16,307 bases of DNA from Bacteroidales bacterium UBA1192 (GTDB taxonomy: Bacteria; Bacteroidota; Bacteroidia; Bacteroidales; Bacteroidaceae). Of the stretch, positions 7,831-13,193 are shown piece by piece. The stretch lies in assembly GCA_002310175.1 (NCBI GenBank), contig DBYG01000003.1, forward strand, positions 1 through 16,307, given 5' to 3'. A program made the translations under genes and the position numbers. The notes under the pieces were generated by a model. It made no database searches. It was not told the origin of the DNA and saw only the letters and a program-made list of their open reading frames with translations. Position 1 is the stretch's first letter. Each line of letters opens with the position of its first letter.

Positions 7831-8312
7831 CATTTAGAATCCATACTGCCTACACCTGCTGTGCTTTCGAAGGAAGTCCCTGGCTGATTGAATCCAAGGT
7901 GTCCGTTCTCGCCAAGGCCCAGGATGAGCAGATCAATGCCTCCTCTGTGCTGCAACTCATCGGAGAAATGCTTGCAGTCAGCATCCAGATTATCACTCTC
8001 TGTGGGCAACATCAGGAAATGTTCTTCATCTACCCCCAAATCATCAATGATTTCCGTCTTCAGCATTGTGTAGCATGCGCCAGAATAGGAGCGCGGCACA
8101 CCTGTCACCTCATCTATTCCAAATAATGTGGCACGACTGGCATCAAAAGGTTGGTCTCGATGGATTTGGGCCACCAGCCGGTGCATATTACCTGTGGTAC
8201 GTCCCGTGGAGAGTCCTATCACACTTTCCGGCTTCTCTTTAATCTGCTGTACAATCCTTTCAGCAGCAGCGAGGTCGAAAGCCTGTTCGTTTTTTTCTAT
8301 GGTTATTCTCAT
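7809..8312 (-). pseudogene. nagB: Glucosamine-6-phosphate deaminase homologue, truncated at the C-terminus
   Basis: NagB converts glucosamine 6-phosphate to fructose 6-phosphate and ammonia. The 167 residues cover the N-terminal two thirds of a family normally about 235-265 long. Visible are the phosphate loop GLSTGRTT (33-40), FGIDEV with the enolisation aspartate D67, and GLGENGHLGFNQPGTSF with N136 and H138. At position 143 there is glutamine where the family has catalytic glutamate. After about residue 150 the sequence stops resembling the family, and the last residues (WVWLTYG) and the stop are encoded by the 11-bp repeat array, so the 3' part has been lost. It starts 33 nt after the ThuA gene and completes a chitin-type operon in position, but is probably inactive. 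A divergent, naturally shorter family member is a less likely reading. Confidence 0.7.
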
Positions 8313-8345
8313 AGTGTCTATTAGAAATGAGGAGAGGCTTTTCTT

Positions 8346-9164
8346 TTATTTCTTGAATGGATCGCCCTGTGGGTCACGGCTCACCACCCAACGGAAGGCA
8401 TTGACAAAGAGCAGGTTTTGGGAGGCATCAATGAATTCCTCGTCGCCATGTCCCATGTTTAAATAGACCATGCGGTACTTCGTGTTGGTCCAGACGATGG
8501 GAAAGTCACCAAACTTCACCACGTCTTTCAGACCGAAGGGATACATCTTGGTAGAGATGGAGAGGAGAACTTCCACGTCAGGGTTCTTCCTGGGACTTGG
8601 CTGCCACTGATAGAACTCGCTGGCTGGTACCACGAAGGACTGAGGCAGAGAGCAAGTGACGGGATGCTCCTGAGTCTCGCATTCCACCAAAGCGGGCTGT
8701 GGAGGCCAGTTGTTGCAGTAGAAGGCTCCGCAGCCCAGGAACCGATTGAACCAGGGCCACTTGGTATTGCGGTCGTTATAGCCCGAGGCGTGGAATCCAA
8801 TCCATCCGCCGCCGTTCTCCATGTATTTCTCAAATGCCTCGCGCTGTGCCTTGCCGCCTGGCGAAGCGTTCAGGCTGATAATGATGCTGTACTCCTTCAG
8901 CTTCTCGTAGGGATAATCTCCCAGCGAGGTGGTGATATCCAGAATCCATCCCTCGCCGTAAGTCAGTTTATGAAAGAACTGTATGGCCTGTTTGTCGAAC
9001 TGTACATGGGCCTCTTCGGCTCCCGGTTCGTAGTGCAGGAGGGCTTTGAAGCGTGGGGCACGGGCATAGTTGGCGGCGTATTCGCCGTTTTCCTGTGCGG
9101 TAAGGACTGCCGTGAAGCAAAGGGCTGCAATCATCAGCATGAGTTTTTGGAAACGTGTCTTCAT
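8346..9164 (-). CDS. Secreted ThuA-domain protein
   Basis: The product has 272 residues with a signal peptide (KLMLMIAALCFTAVLTA, cleavage near residue 23) and a single ThuA domain, a glutamine-amidotransferase-like fold found in carbohydrate-related proteins of Bacteroidetes. Motifs are the GGGWIGFHASG block (118-128), WPWFNRFLG, EHPVT (166-170), FGDFPIVWTN and MVYLNMGHG (232-240). It is a clear paralogue of the C-terminal half of the GH18 protein upstream, which has GGYIGFH, WPWFSDFMG, QHPV, MGDHPVIWTN and YFQFGHS at matching places. The enzymatic activity of ThuA domains is not well established, so only a periplasmic or surface role with the neighbouring glycosidase is proposed. The gene follows a 36-codon ORF and precedes the deaminase remnant on the same strand. 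Confidence 0.88.
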   Translation of the reverse strand: MKTRFQKLMLMIAALCFTAVLTAQENGEYAANYARAPRFKALLHYEPGAEEAHVQFDKQAIQFFHKLTYGEGWILDITTSLGDYPYEKLKEYSIIISLNASPGGKAQREAFEKYMENGGGWIGFHASGYNDRNTKWPWFNRFLGCGAFYCNNWPPQPALVECETQEHPVTCSLPQSFVVPASEFYQWQPSPRKNPDVEVLLSISTKMYPFGLKDVVKFGDFPIVWTNTKYRMVYLNMGHGDEEFIDASQNLLFVNAFRWVVSRDPQGDPFKK

Positions 9165-9176
9165 ATCTTTTATAGT

Positions 9177-9287
9177 TTATGTATTAAGGTAGCGTCCGCA
9201 GAGCGCAGCAGCCTTTCCGGTGGAGAGGATAATCGCCTCGTTGCCGTTGAATATACTGAACCAGACGGGGAAGAGGCGACAGGTCAT
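9177..9287 (-). CDS. 36-codon ORF overlapping the GH18 stop
   Basis: An ATG overlaps the TGA of the GH18-ThuA gene (ATGA, 4 nt) and opens a 36-residue frame that ends 12 nt before the ThuA gene. It fills nearly the whole 119-nt gap. The peptide is hydrophobic, with a VWFSIF stretch and the segment NGNEAIILSTGKAAALCG. I do not recognise it. The tight overlap fits translational coupling between two genes, or a remnant of a larger gene; it may also be chance. There is no other evidence of expression. Confidence 0.3.
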   Translation of the reverse strand: MTCRLFPVWFSIFNGNEAIILSTGKAAALCGRYLNT

Positions 9288-11011
9288 TCGACGTCGCGCA
9301 GGGTCCAGTGCAGAGCGTTCTCGAAAAGAGTGAGGAAGGCAGGGTTCTCATACAGCGACTTGCTGTGGCCGAACTGGAAATAGACGTTGCGGGCTCGCTT
9401 GTGGGGATTGGTCCAAATGACAGGGTGGTCGCCCATCTTGATGTCGGTCTTCAGCGTATAGCTGCATTCATCCACGTGAGCCAGCACATGCACGTTGGGG
9501 CGCGGGTCGGTCTCGTAGGTGTACCACTCGTCTTCAGCCACTACAAAAGTGCCTGGCACGTTCTGCATGACCGGGTGCTGGCGGTCTTCTACCTGCACCG
9601 TGCCGTCGCTCTTTTCGGCGATATAGTTCTTGTAGCGGATTTTGCCCATGAAGTCAGAGAACCAAGGCCACATCTTGTAGCCGTCGAACTCGCCCAGCAG
9701 ACTGGCGTGGTGGAAGCCGATGTAGCCCCCCGTGCCGCGGTCGATATATTCCTGCATGTCCTGCTGCGAAGCCTCGCTCCAGGCGTAGGGCGGGTAGTTC
9801 AGCTGCAGCACCAGGTGATACTTCCTGAGCTCGCCCTGCGGAATCTCCTTGGCCGAGTTCAGAATCGTCAGTTCAATGTTGAGCCGTTCCTTTTGGTCCT
9901 CGAGCCACTGCAGGCCGGTTGCGGTGAATCCCTCGTGCAGTCCTCCGCGTTCGGCCAGTACCAGTACGCGGCGGGGCGGGATAGTGGCCTGGCGGTTCTT
10001 CATCAGGCTGAGGCAGAGGGTGCGGCTCTCATCGCCCTGCGGGTTGACGCTGGCATAGTCCCAGTACATGCCTCCGCGCAGGTTGTTGTCGAGGATGAAC
10101 TTACACTTCGCGGCCAGTGAGCGTGTGTTTTCATAGCCCCAGACGAATTCACCCTTGTCGTTTACGCGATAGGGCACCATGCCCTTTTCGTCCCAACGCT
10201 CTTCGTAGCCCTGAGGAAGATGCCCAGTACGGTTATACTGCCGCAGGCCTTCATCCTCGCTCTTGCCTTTTCCGTAGAATGGCACTCCCATCACCAACTT
10301 CTCGCGAGGCACGCCGGCTTCCAAATGCTTCTGAACAGCTTCCGACGAGGTGCAATAGCCCGATATGTCGGAGGGATAGAGGGCTGCGTGGTGATTGCTG
10401 GGATTTCCCATGTCGTAGGCCATCACATTAACGAAATCCATGTACTGGATGCAGCTCTTGAAGTCTATGAATTGTGCTGAGCTGACGGTTGCGGCAGTGA
10501 GCAGTTGCTTCTTGCCGAGTACTTTGCGCAGGGTAGCCATCAGCAGGGTGAAGTTCTTTGTGTCGTCGGGCGAAGAGGAGATGCCCGCTCCGCCCTGGGT
10601 GGGATATTCCCAGTCGATGTCAATGCCGTCCAGTCCGAACTCGTTCACCACGCGCCGGCAGTCGAGCGCAAAGGCCTGCCGGTTCTCCTGGGTGGCTGCC
10701 ATCTCGCTAAAGCGTCCGCTACCCCAGCCTCCTACGGACAGCATCACCTTCAGGGCCGGATTCTGCTGCTTGAGACCGATAATCATACGCAGGCGGTCTG
10801 GATTGTCGATGCGAACGCCGTTGAACGTTTCGTTGACGTGTCCGAAGGCATAGTTGATGTGGGTCATCACAGTGGGGTCGGGCACTTCGTTGGTCCACGA
10901 CGTCACGTAAGCTACAACAACCATGTCCCTTGCTTCTTTTTTCTTTCCGTAGCAGGTTGCCGACAAACAGCATGTGGTCAGCAACAGAATAATTTTGGCG
11001 GGTGTTCTCAT
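9284..11011 (-). CDS. Secreted GH18 glycosidase fused to a ThuA domain
   Basis: GH18 enzymes cleave beta-1,4 links next to N-acetylglucosamine in chitin or glycoprotein N-glycans. The 575 residues start with an export signal (KIILLLTTCCLSATC; C20 could be a lipidation site but the lipobox is imperfect). The catalytic barrel runs from about 30 to 340: strand motif SVGGW (92-96), the signature DGIDIDWEYP with D128, D131, D133 and proton donor E135, MAYDMG (197-202), and the closing tryptophan in GGMYWDYA. A ThuA domain follows (about 347-571) with GGYIGFHHASLLG and MGDHPVIWTNPH. The full DxxDxDxE motif supports an active hydrolase. It heads an operon with a second ThuA protein and a deaminase homologue. 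Upstream, TACGGTTTG on the - strand (11051-11059) is close to a -7 element but has one extra spacer base. Confidence 0.92.
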   Translation of the reverse strand: MRTPAKIILLLTTCCLSATCYGKKKEARDMVVVAYVTSWTNEVPDPTVMTHINYAFGHVNETFNGVRIDNPDRLRMIIGLKQQNPALKVMLSVGGWGSGRFSEMAATQENRQAFALDCRRVVNEFGLDGIDIDWEYPTQGGAGISSSPDDTKNFTLLMATLRKVLGKKQLLTAATVSSAQFIDFKSCIQYMDFVNVMAYDMGNPSNHHAALYPSDISGYCTSSEAVQKHLEAGVPREKLVMGVPFYGKGKSEDEGLRQYNRTGHLPQGYEERWDEKGMVPYRVNDKGEFVWGYENTRSLAAKCKFILDNNLRGGMYWDYASVNPQGDESRTLCLSLMKNRQATIPPRRVLVLAERGGLHEGFTATGLQWLEDQKERLNIELTILNSAKEIPQGELRKYHLVLQLNYPPYAWSEASQQDMQEYIDRGTGGYIGFHHASLLGEFDGYKMWPWFSDFMGKIRYKNYIAEKSDGTVQVEDRQHPVMQNVPGTFVVAEDEWYTYETDPRPNVHVLAHVDECSYTLKTDIKMGDHPVIWTNPHKRARNVYFQFGHSKSLYENPAFLTLFENALHWTLRDVE

Positions 11012-11075
11012 TTTTTTTCTGTAAAGTTTATGAGTTTATGAGCGATTGCACAAACCGTACGACGGGGGGCTTCTT

Positions 11076-11243
11076 TCATCTTGCCTCTCGCTCCAGCCTG
11101 TCGATCGCTAAGGATGCAAGCATCATGCACTCAAATACACGTTTGTAGTTCCTTTTAATTGAATACGTAGATGGAGCAAAAGGTAGTCCAGTTGCTTCCA
11201 TTAGAAAATAGTTAGATCTACCTTGATCCCATCTCCATAGCAT
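11076..11243 (-). CDS. 55-residue ORF, probable fragment of a larger protein
   Basis: This - strand frame encodes 55 residues and reads like real protein. It opens MLWRWDQGRSNYF, continues with ATGLPFAPSTYSIKRNYKRV and ends in a basic, helix-like tail (AIDRLEREAR). The tryptophan-rich opening followed by the proline/aromatic block looks like two conserved motifs of a bigger protein brought together, possibly of a restriction-type nuclease, but I cannot name the family. An in-frame stop lies five codons upstream of the ATG, so it does not extend. It ends 64 nt before the GH18 start on the same strand. It could be a decayed remnant or a small accessory gene. Identity is weak; the presence of a coding signal is the main observation. 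Confidence 0.4.
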   Translation of the reverse strand: MLWRWDQGRSNYFLMEATGLPFAPSTYSIKRNYKRVFECMMLASLAIDRLEREAR

Positions 11244-11510
11244 ATTTTGATCGTATTAAAGTTGAACAAAAAAGGATGACAATCACAATTAATCAAATCA
11301 TGTAAGATTATAAATCTTAGGTAGTAGATCTATTATGAATGCAACACTCTTTTATGAATTCAAAGATAATAAAACACTATAATAAATGACGAACAATTGG
11401 ATAGCATAATTTAAGTTATGTTTATTTTCTTGTATCAAGGGCATTATCTGATAATAGCGCTCAAAGGATACCACTTATTCGACCAAAAACTATTAAATAA
11501 TCAAATTATT

Positions 11511-11542
11511 TTTGATTTTTTCCAAGTTTTTGATTAGTTTTG
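11511..11542 (+). promoter_or_regulatory. Bacteroidetes promoter for the ATPase gene
   Basis: TTTG (11511-11514), exactly 20 nt, then TAGTTTTG (11535-11542) match the consensus TTTG-N19-21-TAnnTTTG completely. The start codon at 11569 lies 26 nt after the -7 element, giving a short leader. A second TAnnTTTG word overlaps the -33 element (11507-11514). Confidence 0.75.
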
Positions 11543-11568
11543 TGTGCAAATAAACGCAAGCAACAGAG

Positions 11569-12918
11569 ATGCAACGTAAAATCACACAGAATCTGATTGA
11601 CTGGAAAAACAACCCCAGTCACAAACCACTTATCCTTCAGGGGGCAAGACAGGTTGGTAAGACTTATATTCTTGAGGAGTTTGGAAGGCAACATTATAAG
11701 AATTACATAAAAGTCAGCCTTGACCTGGTCCCTGACGTCAGGAATTTCCTTAAGAACAATATCAATCCGCAAGAAATCATAGCCTTTCTTGAGTCTCTTT
11801 ACAATACTCGCATACTGCCGCATGAGACACTAGTAATACTTGATGAAATACAGGATTGCAGGCGCGCACTTCTTGCACTCAAGTATTTTCAAGAGGATAT
11901 GCCGCAGTATGACATTGTTGCGGCTGGCAGCCTGCTTGGGGTGGCGGTAAACAGCGGCAATAAACCCGATGAGGAGGAAAATGACACAGAGGATAATTTC
12001 TCATATCCTGTAGGTAAGGTGGATGAACTGCGGCTGTACCCTATGGACTTTGAAGAATTTCTCTGGGCTACAGGGAATGATATTCTTGCTCAGGAGATAC
12101 GGTCACACTATGACTCAAATGAGGCCATGCCTGCCTCTGTTCATTCTCTGGCACTGGATATCTACCAGAAATACCTTATTGTGGGAGGCATGCCTGAGAG
12201 CGTAAAGAAATACGTGGACACTCACAGCTATCTGGAGTGCCGGGCCGTACAGCAATCCATACTGAATGGTTATAATGCCGATATGGGAAAATACGCAAAG
12301 CCTGCCACCACAGTGAAAATACGTGCATGTTACAACTCCATACCGACCCAGTTGGCCAAAGATAACCGCAAATTCCAATACAAGCTGGCCATGAAGGGAG
12401 GTACTGCCAAGATATTCGGAGAAGCCATTGAATGGCTCATCCTTGCTGGAACCGTATATAAATGCAAACTCATATCCCATGGTTTCATTCCTATTTCAGC
12501 TCATGAAGACGACAGTGATTTCAAGATATATATGAATGACGTTGCACTTCTTAATGCCAAGGCTCAAATGCCCGTCCAGATGCTTTTAAACTCCATTGAG
12601 ACCGATAATACCTTTCTGGGATCAGTGGCAGAGAATTATGTTTGCCAGGCATTGGTGGCAAATGGCTTCACACCCAGATACTGGAAAAATGACAATACGC
12701 AGGAGGTAGAATTCATTCTTCAGAACGGGATGAATGTCATGCCTATAGAAGTGAAGAAAGGAAGGAAAGTAGATGCAATCAGCCTGAACAACTTTAAAAA
12801 GAGCTACGATTGCCCCTTTGCATATCGTATATCGGGTAAGAATTTCGGTTTTGCCAACCAAATCAAGGCCGTTCCTCTTTATGCAGTCTTCTGCATTGAG
12901 ACAAAAGAATCAATGTGA
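11569..12918 (+). CDS. AAA ATPase with DUF4143 / nuclease-like C-terminus
   Basis: The 449-residue protein belongs to a large prokaryotic family of stand-alone ATPases (AAA_14 plus DUF4143). The N-terminal ATPase has a Walker A motif GARQVGKT (25-32, with K31 and T32) and a Walker B motif TLVILDEIQD (D92, E93). The middle holds LIVGGMPESVKKYVD (203-217). The C-terminal part has VAEN (E355) and QEVEFILQ followed by IEVKKG (E394, K396), the spacing of a PD-(D/E)xK-like nuclease fold that in this family may be degenerate. Cellular role is not established; members are often scattered singly among mobile or variable regions. It has its own promoter and no partner gene. The stop codon is buried in a perfect inverted repeat. 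Confidence 0.9.
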   Translation: MQRKITQNLIDWKNNPSHKPLILQGARQVGKTYILEEFGRQHYKNYIKVSLDLVPDVRNFLKNNINPQEIIAFLESLYNTRILPHETLVILDEIQDCRRALLALKYFQEDMPQYDIVAAGSLLGVAVNSGNKPDEEENDTEDNFSYPVGKVDELRLYPMDFEEFLWATGNDILAQEIRSHYDSNEAMPASVHSLALDIYQKYLIVGGMPESVKKYVDTHSYLECRAVQQSILNGYNADMGKYAKPATTVKIRACYNSIPTQLAKDNRKFQYKLAMKGGTAKIFGEAIEWLILAGTVYKCKLISHGFIPISAHEDDSDFKIYMNDVALLNAKAQMPVQMLLNSIETDNTFLGSVAENYVCQALVANGFTPRYWKNDNTQEVEFILQNGMNVMPIEVKKGRKVDAISLNNFKKSYDCPFAYRISGKNFGFANQIKAVPLYAVFCIETKESM

Positions 12919-12946
12919 AAAAGGGGACTGTCCCCTTTTTCACATT
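12912..12946. terminator. Perfect 16-bp inverted repeat over the ATPase stop
   Basis: aatgtgaaaaagggga (12912-12927) and tccccttttt cacatt (12931-12946) are exact complements with a 3-nt loop (ctg). The stem is GC-rich at the loop and A/T-rich lower down, so the transcript would have an A tract before and a U tract in the right arm; it could act as a terminator in both directions. The left arm includes the last codon and stop of the ATPase gene. Confidence 0.7.
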
Positions 12947-12962
12947 TCCCCTTTTTCACATT
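12931..12962. repeat. 16-bp tandem duplication of the hairpin right arm
   Basis: Bases 12931-12946 and 12947-12962 are identical 16-mers in direct tandem. Together with the inverted copy at 12912-12927 this makes three exact copies of the same 16-mer within 51 bp. Confidence 0.9.
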
Positions 12963-12984
12963 CAAACTTTTTCTTGTATCTTCA
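12952..12984 (+). promoter_or_regulatory. Possible promoter for peptide copy 2 and the lipoprotein
   Basis: TATCTTCA (12977-12984) resembles TAnnTTTG at six of eight positions, with a T-rich stretch about 20 nt upstream (12952-12956) in place of TTTG. It lies 59 nt before ATG 13044. The match is imperfect, but no better site is present. Confidence 0.35.
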
Positions 12985-13043
12985 CAAGTTCAAATTGCGT
13001 ACTGTATTTCACATTGATTTCAAATTAAATATTCAACATAACA

Positions 13044-13163
13044 ATGGAAAAGAAAACTGAGAAACAAAAGTATGAAAAGCCTGTAATCCAGGTGTTTAAG
13101 TTAGAACAGACTCAGCAACTGCTCACAGGTAGCAAGCCGGATTATGCCCCGGAAGAATGGTAA
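13044..13163 (+). CDS. 39-residue peptide, YExP family, copy 2
   Basis: This ORF encodes a 39-residue peptide with no signal sequence, cysteine or membrane segment. It has a charged, lysine-rich start (EKKTEKQK), the core YEKPVIQVFKL, then QQLLTGS and an acidic aromatic end (PDYAPEEW). The core aligns with copy 1 at 7473-7592 (YETPKVQVVNL, SILAAS), and both are exactly 39 residues. It lies 30 nt before the lipoprotein gene, so the two are very probably co-transcribed. I know of no established function. A leader-like peptide processed or modified by other proteins, a regulator of the downstream surface protein, or a cytoplasmic small protein are all open; no modifying enzyme gene is present in the window. 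Confidence 0.75.
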   Translation: MEKKTEKQKYEKPVIQVFKLEQTQQLLTGSKPDYAPEEW

Positions 13164-13193
13164 GTAGTTATTAATCTTAAATCTTTCAAGACA

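Larger units (their letters stand above)
11012..11568. other. AT-rich intergenic region between divergent genes
   Basis: This 557-nt stretch separates the GH18 operon from the ATPase gene and, by eye, is much more AT-rich than the genes on either side, especially from 11200 to 11540. It contains a 55-codon ORF on the - strand (11076-11243), the ATPase promoter at its right end, and a - strand TATCTTTG (plus-strand 11361-11368) that resembles a -7 element but lacks a good -33 partner. A 15-codon + frame at 11335 shows nothing recognisable. Nothing else was found. Confidence 0.6.

Noticed and set aside
8664..10120. Long + strand frames opposite the GH18 and ThuA genes (up to 270 codons).
   Set aside because: The - strand frames carry complete catalytic and signal-peptide motifs, and the + frames carry none; GC-rich genes give long antisense frames.
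12818..13060. An 80-codon + frame across the ATPase end and the repeats.
   Set aside because: It overlaps the ATPase in another frame, runs through the inverted repeat and the promoter region, and has no motifs.
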